Assembly (NCBI GenBank): GCA_030063045.1
Contig: JAQSEB010000059.1
Location: 248,001 to 312,000 of the forward strand
Direction of reading: 5' to 3'
DNA from: Pratylenchus scribneri
Lineage: Eukaryota; Nematoda; Chromadorea; Rhabditida; Pratylenchidae
Length of the DNA: 64,000 nucleotides
Positions 25,923-35,685 of this stretch are shown here, piece after piece. The first letter of the stretch is position 1. The number at the start of each line of letters is the position of its first letter. Under the pieces are notes generated by a model. The model saw nothing but the letters and a program-made list of their open reading frames with translations. It was not told where the DNA came from and searched no databases. Position numbers and translations under genes: made by a program.

Positions 25923-26179
25923 TTAAAGAATATTTTGTGCTTTTTTTTGTAAATTGTTTCTCTATAAAATGGATAATTGCAACCAATAAAAACATCAACA
26001 AAAACAAAAACAAACAAGAAAGAACAAAACATTGTCTAACCATCTAATCCTCATGTTTTACCATTATCTCTCGTTTGTTTGGATAAATTGTCATTTTTCC
26101 AAGAATAAATTAATAAAAAATGGCAAATATTTTTTTGCAGAAAAAAAAGTTATTGACTTCCAACAAATCAGGAACCAGT

Positions 26180-26425
26180 TTTAGACCCTACAAACCTTAT
26201 ACCATTTTGTAGATCTCATCGAGACGCATCTATTGGTATATAATTTGTCATGGTTTGTTCCAAAATTAATAAGTTTAAAACCAAAAACTGGAAAAAATGG
26301 TTTAAACGGTTTAATACTATTTAATTTTGAGCCAAACAATGGCAAATTATATACCAATCGATGCGTTTCGTTGAGATCTACAAAATGGTATAAAGTCTAT
26401 GGGGTTTAAAACCGGTTACTGATTT
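26180..26425. repeat. Palindromic element D (family-C relative, no array)
   Basis: CCCTACAAACCTTATACCAT and GTAGATCTCATCGAGACGCA on the left are mirrored by TGCGTTTCGTTGAGATCTAC and ATGGTATAAAGTCTATGGGG on the right. A related single arm is at about 45170-45300. Confidence 0.75.
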
Positions 26426-27319
26426 ATTAGAAGTCAAAAACTTTTTTTTGCTATACAGTATCCAGGATTCTGCTTCACTGCCCACTCTTTAATAGAAGCC
26501 CACTCTCTTTAGAAGCCTACCCTAGGGAGTCTCTGATTTTTAAAATTTTCCAAAATGAGTTTTCAAATCAAAAAAATGTAAATAAAAAAAAGCTTATTAG
26601 CCCAATACAAAATACATATAGCGCTTCACTCTACCAATTCAATGGCACTTATTCCACTTCTTTCCATCCAACTTTCCCCTCATTCCAAGAAGTGAAAGGC
26701 ACAGCAGGCGGCACTGTCAAGAGGCAAAAGGGCAAATGGGATTTTGAGGAAGGGAAAAGGGGGAATGAAAGAATGCCCCGGCGGGGGTCGAATCTGGGTT
26801 TTTTTTGGGACCATTCGGCACAGCAGAAGCAGCGGATGGGGCAAGCAATTTCCCTCTTCCGGAAGGACCTCGGCCACCACCCACTGCCAGTTTTTCCCAC
26901 ATGATGAAAAAAGCGCCGAAGACACATTAAAGCATTTTTTATAAGTGACTTTAGTGGAATTTAATGGACTTTTTGACCCTTTTCTTACATTTTCGGACTT
27001 GGTCTTGGTGGCCTTGGCTATCATCCCTATTCTTTATCCCTAGGGAACGATCCATCCATGTGCCATTTTGCTGCCATTTTCAATGGCCCAAAAACATCGA
27101 TTATGGCAACAATGATGATGGCGGGGATATGGGGCCAATTGGCATTTGAGAAGAAGAAGAGGCTGCTATGGAAATGTGGAGGCCAAAATCCTTCTTCTTT
27201 CATGAAAACTACAATTTTCATTGTTTAAAAATGACCCCAACTCTCATACCCATACCCTTTTAGTGGACCCTCTTTGTCCAGAATCGAAACACAAGAGACG
27301 ATTGAGTATCTAGGTCACA

Positions 27320-27625
27320 TTCTTTTGGCCATAACTCAATAAGGGAGCAACCAATCCGGTAGGCAATTTGCCATTTGAGAGCCCTAAATGTCCTCTAAAA
27401 AGTAGCTAAACTAATTTATGTAAATTTCAAATAATTTGTAAATTAAAACAGCTTTTCCTTCAAAGTTTCGGGTTTATAACACACAAAAGGTCAAAAGCAT
27501 ATAACTTTTTAAAGCCTTTATTTCATAAATTTGAAAAGGCCACTTTGTAGGGGACTCTTTGGGCTTTCAAAAGGTTTACCGCCTTCGCAAATTGGCAATT
27601 GCCTCGCTTAGTTATGGGCCAAAAA
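27320..27625. repeat. MITE family B palindrome
   Basis: Left arm: TTGGCCATAACTCAATAAGG, then CCCTAAATGTCCTCTAAAAA. Right arm: GGCCACTTTGTAGGGGACTC, then a TATGGGCC end. Intergenic. Confidence 0.75.
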
Positions 27626-27869
27626 CCGATGAGAACTCAATCAGCGATAGTCAATTATCCCCTAGCCCCCACTCCTACCCGCCTCAAGTATTCCCTCCAA
27701 TCCTCCCATTCTTCAAGAATCTGTCCCTTCATTCTTCCCAAAATTACCGATCATTAACACTTTTACCCCTCGGGGTCTAACAGAACACACACACACACAC
27801 TAATAAATCATTAAATAATGAGAAATGGAGGAAGAACAAATGCCTTAAAAAATACCTTAAAACCCTTTT

Positions 27870-27970
27870 GGTCCTAAAGGCATATATCTTTTTAATGCCA
27901 AGAATTTATTAAAATTAATAAGGCAATTGCCTCTTTGAGTTAATGGCCAAAATCCGATGTAGGTACTCAG
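27870..27970. repeat. MITE family B, half copy
   Basis: A single diverged right arm (CATATATCTTTTTAATGCCA to TTGAGTTAATGGCCAAAA). Intergenic. Confidence 0.5.
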
Positions 27971-28424
27971 TTATCCTCCAGCCCTATCCATCAAAAATCC
28001 CTCACTTATTCCCCCCAAAATTACCGATCATTAGCACTTTTCCCCTGGGTGGAGGGCCACCGACAAATTTCACACACTCAATCATTAAAAGAATGGGGGA
28101 AATTTAGGGAGAATGGAGGAAGAACAAATGACTTAAAGCCCTTTTGGTCCTTTCACCGACCACCAAAAATCAGAAGCATTTTTAGCCACAACAAAGCTCA
28201 TTTTTCACGGGCCAAAAGAGTGGTTGGGGGTGGGGTGGGCAGCAGTCGGCCAACATTGAATTCGTTTTTTTCGGCTTGTAATATATTTTCTATTCCATTG
28301 ACTTCCTCCCTCTTTCTGCCTCATTTCCAACTCATTCATTCCATTCATTTTGTCCAGTCAAAACAGCAACAAAAACAAAATAACTTTAATAAGTACAACA
28401 TCGGTCGATTAAGTACCCACGACC

Positions 28425-28740
28425 ATTCTTTTGGCCATAACTCAACAAGGGAGAAACCAATTTTGGAAGGGAATATGCCATTCGAAAGCCCTAAATCTCC
28501 TCTATAAAGTAACTTAATATATTTTTGAAAATTTAAAGAATTTAAAAAAAAGGCAGCTTTTCTTCCAAAAATTCCGATATACTAGACTCAAAGGTCAAAG
28601 GCATATAACTTTTTTTGAAACTTAATTCATGAAATTTAAATAAGCCAAATTATTGATGGCACTTTTGACTTTCAAAAATTATAAAGCCTTCCAGAATTGG
28701 CTATTTCCTCGTTGAGCTATGGGCCAAAATCCAATGCAGC
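28425..28740. repeat. MITE family B palindrome
   Basis: TTTTGGCCATAACTCAACAA and AAAGCCCTAAATCTCCTCTA on the left; TTTCCTCGTTGAGCTATGGG on the right. Intergenic. Confidence 0.75.
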
Positions 28741-28934
28741 TACTCATCAATTGGCAGTATTCAAATTATCCTCTTATCCAAGTACAACGGGCATATATTG
28801 TTAATCCATTTTTGGCCTAAAATTTTTTTTTCATTGGTTCTTTCCAGTTATTTCCATCTCCATTCATCCAATTCATTTTGTCGCTGTCAAAAACAGCAAT
28901 AAAAAACAATTTCAAGCCCAATTTGCCGCCGGGG

Positions 28935-29268
28935 TCAACTGGCGCCCTCTTTAATATATTATCAAGGATTGGGCCAATTTTGATGATTTTAGTATCAAAT
29001 TAAAGGGTAGAATTTTGGCTATGAAATGATATTAATTTTATTTAATTTGGTTCAGAATTGACGAAGTTGTACCCAAAAAACCATTTAAAATGACCTTTAC
29101 TAGATTGGCGAAATTGTCAGTTCTTTTTTGGTCATAATTTCATCATTTCTGAACCAATTTAAATAAAATTAATATCATTTTATAGCCAAAAGTTTGCTCT
29201 TTAATTTGATACTAAAATCATCAAAATTAGTTCATTCCTTGATGAGTTATTATAAAAGTGGCAAATTA
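28935..29268. repeat. MITE family A palindrome
   Basis: TTTAGTATCAAATTAAAGGG on the left, and TGCTCTTTAATTTGATACTA on the right as its mirror, ending in TTGATGAGTTAT. Intergenic. Confidence 0.8.
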
Positions 29269-29824
29269 GGTCTTATCTATTATTCATTCATTCATTCATT
29301 CATTCATTCATTCATTACAATTTGTCGCCGTCAAAAACAGCAAAAAAAAAACATAATTCCAATTCCACTGGGCATATTATTAATCCATTTTTGCCCATCG
29401 GGAATTCCTTTCCACTTACATTGAAAAAAATGATAATAATTTTGGCCCTCGGCGAGTCCCCCACTCGACGGCACAAATTCCCTGGCCAATTATCCAGTGC
29501 CATCCTCAACCCCTTGTTGCTTCTGTGGCCACATTGGCGCAATGGCATCCTCCCTTCCACCCTTCCACCTTTTTCATTTAGGTTGTCATTTTCAGCCATA
29601 TTCATTCAATGTAATGAAGGAAATGAATGGGGAGAGCACCTTTGTAGGAGGCTTTGGGGTCTCCTTGTCTTCATATCCGCCTCATTCAATGAATGCTTTG
29701 TTTTTGTTAAATTTGATATTTTCTCAAACCTAGTAATTTGATATTTGCTTGAGGCAACAAATTCGCCCAACTTCTGCTTAAAAAATGGAAATATTTAATT
29801 TTCCGAAAAAACACTGGCAAAAAA

Positions 29825-30060
29825 GTATTAGAAATGCCGAAAAATTGTAATGGTTTATCCTAAATCCTTAAAATTTGTATGTACCCATTGGATAGATCTC
29901 ATCAAAACTCATCATTTGATGACCATTGGGTTTAACCAATTTCAACTTAGTTTTGAACCATTAAACCGAAATTGGTTTAAATCATTTAATATCCTTTAAA
30001 TTTTAACCAAACCATAACAATTTTTATATTTTTTTCAGCAAATTATATAACAATTCTTAA
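29825..30060. repeat. Element family C, copy without array
   Basis: AATTTGTATGTACCCATTGG, TCATCATTTGATGACCATTG and ATTAAACCGAAATTGGTTTA with a single core unit. Intergenic, just upstream of the unrecognised two-exon gene candidate. Confidence 0.6.
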
Positions 30061-30105
30061 AAACTGGCCCTAATTATAAATTATTGTTGATTGGCACAAA
30101 ATGCC

Positions 30106-31481
30106 ATGCCGTTCTTTGCCCGATTTGGCCAACAATCCAAGCCATTGTCATTGAATTCATTTTTTGCCATTTTGACGACAATTTTTGTATTGAATTTTGT
30201 CCAAATAAACAACAAAATGGCAATTGCAAAATTGACGACTGAAACCGACGGCGATTCATTGTTCCCATCTTCGGCACTTTTAGAATTGGCCAATGAATTG
30301 TTGGGCAAAAGCAGTGAACAAAATGGACAACAAGAAAAACAATGGAAAGGACAAATTCAACGGAGAAGCAAATTTTTTGGACAAAGCGATTCATCAATGA
30401 ATGAAGGAGGATTGGTAAGTTAAATACGAGGGAAATGCCCTTAGGCAATTTGAATTTGAAATTATTTAATTTGCCGAAAAAACCAAATATACCCAAAATT
30501 GGATAGAGTTGGTCAAGACTCAAGAAGACGCATTGAATGGTATATAATTTGTTATTATTTGGTCAACAATTAAAGGGTATTAAACGGTTTAAACCCATTT
30601 TGGTTTGGTCAACAATTAAAGGGTATTAAACGGTTTAAACCATTTTGGTTTGGTCAACAATTAAAGGGTATTAAACGGTTTAAACCCATTTTGGTTTGGT
30701 CAACAATTAAAGGGTATTAAACGGTTTAAACCATTTTGGTTTGGTCAACAATTAAAGGGTATTAAACGGTTTAAACCAATTTTGGTTTGGTCAACAATTA
30801 AAGGGTATTAAACGGTTTAAACCCATTTTGGTTTGGTCAACAATTAAAGGGTATTAAACGGTTTAAACCCATTTTGGTTTGGTCAACAATTAAAGGGTAT
30901 TAAACGGTTTAAACCAATTTTGGTTTGGTCAACAATTAAAGGGTATTAAACGGTTTAAACCCATTTTGGTTTGGTCAACAATTAAAGGGTATTAAACGGT
31001 TTAAACCCATTTTGGTTTGGTCAACAATTAAAAGGTATTAAACGGTTTAAACCCATTTTGGTTTGGTCAACAATTAAAGGGTATTAAACGGTTTAAACCC
31101 ATTTTGGTTTAATGGTTTAAAATTAAGAATTGGTTAAACCCAAGCCAAAATATAATCAAATGATGCGTTTTGACCGGATCTATTGATGGAGTATAAGGTT
31201 TATAAGTTTCGAAAAAATTTCAATATTTTTTCGGCAATTTGAAAAGAATTTTTCAGTCAGCAGGAATGGCCTCATTCTCCAGACAACCAAAAACCAGGGA
31301 TGAACAAGAGGCCGAATTGGAGGATGAACTCCGTGCCGAATTTGTGCGCATTTCGTTGAAGAATGATCCGGATGGACAAAATGTGCGATTCCGGAAGAAA
31401 ACATACAGTCAGTGTTGGGTGGAAGGGGAATTAAAGGAAAAGGAGGGAAATATTGTAGAGAAAATAAACTGGGACAATTGA
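30106..31481 (+). CDS. Unrecognised two-exon gene candidate, possible secreted protein
   Basis: Exon 1 (30106-30414) starts MPFFARFGQQSKPLSLNSFF, carries a hydrophobic stretch (about residues 15-35) that could be a signal peptide or anchor, and ends at a good GTAAGT donor. Exon 2 begins after a TTTTTCAG acceptor at about 31258 and continues in phase: SAGMASFSRQPKTRDEQEAE, an acidic helix-like stretch, then VRFRKKTYSQC, stopping at 31481 if no further intron is used. Total length is about 177 residues. The intron is filled by a 12-unit family-C array. No domain is recognised. It could also be the 5' part of a longer gene, or not a gene; the support is signal-like N-terminus, good splice sites and shared phase. 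Confidence 0.4.
30480..31215 (+). repeat. Element family C with about 12 core units
   Basis: The longest 46-bp array in the window. Standard left flank (CCAAATATACCCAAAATTGG, ATAGAGTTGGTCAAGAC) and right flank (AATGGTTTAAAATTAAGAAT, AATCAAATGATGCGTTTTGA). Units alternate between AAACCCATT, AAACCATT and AAACCAATT forms. Confidence 0.93.
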
Positions 31482-31499
31482 CTACAGCCAATTGAATAA

Positions 31500-31830
31500 T
31501 TAGGTCCCGCGTTCTTTTGGCCCTCAACAAGTAAGCAACCAATTTTGGAAGGCGATAGGCCATTTGAAAGCCCTAAATGTCCTCTAAAAAATGGCTAATA
31601 ATTTTATTAAAAATTTTAAACATTTTGTAAAATACGCAACTTTTCCTCCTCACAAGTCAGAAAATTCATATTGAAAAATACATGCAAATTGCAAAGATAA
31701 TTAGCTAAATTAGAGAAATCAAATTCAAAATTTTATGGCCACTTTTTAAAGGACACTTTGGGCTTTCCAATGGTATATCGCCTTACCAAACTGATTAATG
31801 CCTTACTGAGATATATGCCAAAAAATTGCC
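31500..31830. repeat. MITE family B palindrome
   Basis: CGTTCTTTTGGCCCTCAACA and CCCTAAATGTCCTCTAAAAA on the left; ATGGCCACTTTTTAAAGGAC and ACTGAGATATATGCCAAAAA on the right. Intergenic. Confidence 0.75.
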
Positions 31831-31967
31831 TAGGTTGTCATTCGGCAGATGGAATTGTCTCCAACTGGGTTAATGGGAGAGGGGGAGGACTGGCAATATT
31901 GACCAAATTTTGGGGCCAGGCGAAAATAATGCAATTATTTCCCTCCAAAATAAAATAATGGAATTAT

Positions 31968-31989
31968 AATGGGGGGGGGGGGGGGGGGG
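31968..31989. repeat. Poly-G tract
   Basis: A run of about 19 G residues. The glycine- and proline-rich reading frames through it are artefacts. Confidence 0.9.
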
Positions 31990-32254
31990 TCGATTATGAT
32001 GGGTTTGGATTGGGCGGTTGCTTTGGATTTGTCCCCCTCCAATATTTTTGGCCGAGTGTTTTTGTGTTGTTGTTGCCAAAAGCAGGCGCCCCATATTCTC
32101 TTCTTCTTTGCTTCAGCTCGGCTGGAAGTCACAAAACCAAAGAGGCCAATTCCTTCCTTTCGATGTGGCCATCAAATACCTCCAATGTCCCCCTCCACAC
32201 AACATTCCCCCATAATTTGTCGCCTAATCGCGTGCCTCTCACGAAAAGGCCATC

Positions 32255-32850
32255 GCCATTTTTATGCCTCCTTTCCATTTTGCTTTCCACCTCCAAAGGT
32301 GAGAGAAGCCTCCCCTTTCCATTACACCATTTTCCCCTCCAACTTTTATGTGTATTGGCACATTAATTCACTTCTTCACGAAAACCACCATTGGCTAAAA
32401 TGAATGAAGGCGGCCAAAGGGATCCGACCTGGGCCCAATGATGAGGTCGGGGAGGTCGAATTGGCCTAGAAAAGATGAGAGGATGGGGAAGGGCTGCTCC
32501 CAAAGGGCATCCCTTTCCTCTTATATTTCCGCTCTTTTCATTGGCCATTAAATTCGGCGCACCTTTCAATTTTCCACCTCCAAAAGGTGAGAAGCCTCCT
32601 TCCTTCCCTCCATTTTCCCTTCCAACTTATGGCACATTAATTTCGATTCTTCATGATTCGGCCATTGGCTAAAATGAATGAAGGCGGCCAAAGGGATCCG
32701 ACCTGTGCCCAATGATGAGGTCGAGGAGGTCGAGGGGGCCGAATTGGCCTGGAAGGCGAAGGAAAGGCGAAGAGGGGATGAGGAAGGGCGGCTCCCAAAG
32801 GGCATCCCTTTCCTCTTATATTTCCACTCTTCTCATTGGCCATTTAATTT
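32255..32850. repeat. Tandem duplication of about 290 bp, diverged
   Basis: The block with CCATTGGCTAAAATGAATGA, AGGCGGCCAAAGGGATCCGA and AAAGGGCATCCCTTTCCTCT occurs at about 32385-32550 and again at about 32660-32845, with small indels. Frames are open on several strands but are not conserved between the two copies. There is no supported gene in 31490-33480. Confidence 0.75.
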
Positions 32851-33490
32851 CAGGCGCAAATCGACTTTATTCCTTCCCCTTGGCCTCTCCTTTCGAGATG
32901 ATATTAATTCTCAAAATACTTTTGGGGGAAGGAAAGTTTTCGGGCCAAATCCAATTTCACATGAAAATTGGCCAAACATTGTACAAAAAAGGCCAATTTT
33001 CTTCCCTCATTTTTCCTTTTCCGCATCCAATTCATGTCCAATTCAAAATGAGGCAAAAAATTTGGCCACAAAATTTGGCCACAGGTCTGGTTAGGCCAAA
33101 TGTTTGTTTGCCCATTGCCTTCTTCCAAAATGTGCCATCCACACAAAAATTCCTTCCAATTTGTTTTCCCCATTTCCCTCCTTTTCCTTGTTAATTTCGC
33201 GTCATTTGATCCTCTTCCATCTTGCAATTTTAGTACTTTTTAAAACCAATTTCCTCCCAAAATCATCTCTCTGGAAAATGCCCCCACATATTTATGCCCC
33301 CAAAACCAATAATCCGTCACATTTTCCCCCTTTTACTTCACCCAAATCCTCCCTTCCGTCCGACGATGATTGATCTGATCACCGGGAAGGGCCTTTTGGC
33401 CAAAATTCCCCTTTCAAATAAATTGTCCACATTTTTCCCCTTTCATAAATTTTTTTGTGTACTTTTTCACATATAATCAATTCAAGAAGA

Positions 33491-33618
33491 ATGCAATTCC
33501 CGTCAAATTCTAACTCAATTCATGAAATCACATTTGCCAATAATAGCACCAGAATATCCTCTTCCTCTCTTTTCCTACTTTGGATGATGATTTTCAGTGC
33601 TGAACAAAATTTGGTCAT
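33491..33618 (+). other. Possible alternative signal-peptide exon for the Ly6 gene
   Basis: An open stretch from ATG at 33491 encodes a polar N-terminus and then a hydrophobic run (RISSSSLFLLWMMIFSAEQN), ending at a GTATGC donor. This would supply the missing ER signal for the downstream Ly6 gene. No canonical AG acceptor exists just before the Ly6 ATG, so the join is unproven. Confidence 0.3.
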
Positions 33619-33664
33619 TGGTATGCCAGGCTTTGACCACCACGGTATTAGAGAAGCCCAACTT

Positions 33665-33990
33665 TTCGCCCTTTTATAATATCCAATAAATGTCCCTATT
33701 TTGATGATTTTAGTATCAAATTAAAGAGCAGACTTTTGGCTATTAAATGATATTAAATTTTATTTAAATTATTCAAAATTGGCTGAGTTGCGCCCAAAAA
33801 CCACTGGAAAGTTTCTCAATCCGTAGTAAAAAGATATTTCGATAGTTTTTTCGGCACAACTCCATCAATTCTTAACCAATTTAAATAAAATGAATATCAT
33901 TTGATAGCCAAAATTCTGCTAATTTGATACTGAAAATTAGTTAAGTCCTTATTAGAGAAATATCATAAAAAGTCGGTAAGCTGGGGCCTG
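33665..33990. repeat. MITE family A palindrome
   Basis: GATTTTAGTATCAAATTAAA and GAGCAGACTTTTGGCTATTA on the left; AATTTAAATAAAATGAATAT and TGATAGCCAAAATTCTGCTA on the right. It lies between the signal-like exon and the first sure exon of the Ly6 gene. Confidence 0.8.
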
Positions 33991-34064
33991 CCAAAAATGG
34001 GCGAAATTTTTCTAAAATTAAATATTAATTTGGCCAATTATTATAATAATTTCCCACAACCACA

Positions 34065-35528
34065 ATGCCTCGTCCCTTCGAATGCTATTCCTGCATGTCA
34101 TCCAGCTATCAAACCAAATGGGCCTTCCTCAAGGAAATGTATTTCGCCCCAAAGGTAAATTCTTGTCTTTTAATATTTTTGCCATTTTTTTTGAAGGCCT
34201 TTACCGATGCCTGCGATCAGTCAATTCAAAGGAGGAATCCAATTCCCACCGTCCTTTGTGCCTCTTTTTGTGTGTCAATGCTGGAGCCAAGTGTTGAAGC
34301 TGGTCAGTTTACAGAGGGAAAAAATGTAAAATTAATTCCACCTGGTTTGTAATTGTAATTGTAAATTCTGCCTATTTGTGTTTTCGCTTAGAATAATTCC
34401 GCCTGTTTTGTGTTTTCGCTTAGAATAATTCCGCCTGTTTTGTGTTTTCACTTAGAATAATTCCGCCTGTTTGTGTTTTCACTTAGAATAATTCCGCCTG
34501 TTTGTGTTTTCGCTTAGAATAATTCCGCTTGTTTTGTGTTTTCGCTTAGAATAATTCCGCCTGTTTTGTGTTTTCGCTTAGAATAATTCCGCCTGTTTTG
34601 TGTTTTCACTTAGAATAATTCCGCCTGTTTGTGTTTTCGCTTAGAATAATTCCGCCTGTTTTGTGTTTTCGCTTAGAATAATTCCGCCTGTTTTGTGTTT
34701 TCGCTTAGAATAATTCCGCCTGTTTTGTGTTTTCGCTTAGAATAATTCCGCTTGTTTTGTGTTTTCGCTTAGAATAATTCCGCCTGTTTTGTGTTTTCGC
34801 TTAGAATAATTCCGCCTGTTTTGTGTTTTCGCTTAGAATAATTCCGCCTGTTTTGTGTTTTCGCTTAGAATAATTCCGCCTGTTTTGTATTTTCGCTTAG
34901 AATAATTCCGCCTGTTTTGTGTTTTCGCTAAGAATAATTCCGCCTGTTTTGTGTTTTCACTTAGAATAATTCCGCCTGTTTATGTTTTCGCTTAGAATAA
35001 TCCGCCTGTTTTGTGTTTACGTTTAGAATAATTCCGCCTGTTTTATGTTCACCTAATTAATTCCTCCTGATTAAAATATGAATTTTGTTGTGTAATTGTA
35101 ATTGTAAACTCCGCCTAAAATTGTAAAATTATAATTTCCTAATTTCTCCCCATTTAATAGGTTTGTTCGTTGGTTTCAAATACATTCGAGGATGTGGCGA
35201 CAGAATTCTTCGACATGGCTTCAATCAAACTGCCCTTCAAATTCATAGATTTGCGCAGGTAAATTCCCCCTTCATATTAAATTAATTTTAATCCATAAAG
35301 GTGGACAAATGTCGCCAACTCCCGCGGGCCCATCTCTTCAATCAGCCAAGGCAATTGGAGGTGGCCGTCACCGGCAATTTGCAACTTTGTACCTGCTACG
35401 GTGAACGATGCAATGGCGAGGCATCTGGGGCCTTGAGTTTAAGAAGGATGGCAACAATTTTCTGGTGGATTGCCGCTGCCCTTATGTTCAGATTTTTATT
35501 CAGGCATTCATCAACAATTTTTATTTAA
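34065..35528 (+). CDS. Ly6/uPAR-type protein, ODR-2-like, probably GPI-anchored
   Basis: A small cysteine-rich surface protein. Exons: 34065-34154, 34197-34302, 35161-35258, 35301-35528, giving 173 residues. Cysteines follow the Ly6 plan: CYSCMSSSY at the N-terminus, a central TDACD and LCASFC, GFKYIRGCGD, and a C-terminal CTCYGERCNG. The last 25 residues are hydrophobic (MATIFWWIAAALMFRFLF), as in a GPI-attachment signal. The spacing resembles the nematode ODR-2/HOT family, in which ODR-2 affects olfactory neuron function; the family call is by motif only. An in-frame TAA precedes the ATG and the N-terminus shows no signal peptide, so the first exon may be wrong (see 33491-33618). The intron 34303-35160 holds a family-E minisatellite. 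It is convergent with the TSP1 gene, 157 bp between stops. Confidence 0.7.
34370..35060 (-). repeat. 31/32-bp minisatellite (family E) in Ly6 gene intron
   Basis: About 21 units, reverse-complement orientation to the cyclase array (TTCGCTTAGAATAATTCCGC core, TGTTTTGTGT spacer). It is flanked on both sides by short TAATTGTAATTG tracts (34351 and 35094), the family-G motif. Confidence 0.95.
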
Positions 35529-35685
35529 TTTTTTAATTATTTCTGAAAATGCCACACCGGTTGCTCATTCCTTTCCCCTTCAAATTTTTTCCATTTTTTA
35601 TTGTAAATGTTTTTGTGAGAATAAAATATAATTTTAATATAAAAATATTTGTGCCATTTATGTGAATCGATTGTCAAAAGTTTAT

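Larger units (their letters stand above)
26046..30090. other. Intergenic region, no supported gene
   Basis: Upstream region of the PARL gene. Apart from the repeats listed separately, there are GC-richer stretches (26640-27200, 27640-27780, 28200-28350) with overlapping open frames on both strands but no recognisable domain, consistent splice structure or codon bias. Short simple repeats occur, such as (CA)n at about 27787 and (ATTC)n at 29280-29320. Confidence 0.6.

Noticed and set aside
25825..26043. Open frame starting MVRQCFVLSCLFLFLL as the PARL N-terminus
   Set aside because: Its frame does not join the next exon in phase, while an ATG at 25922 gives a good mitochondrial presequence in the right phase.
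26649..27221. Overlapping open frames on both strands in GC-richer DNA
   Set aside because: They overlap each other in several frames, have no domain or splice logic, and look like chance open frames in less AT-rich sequence.
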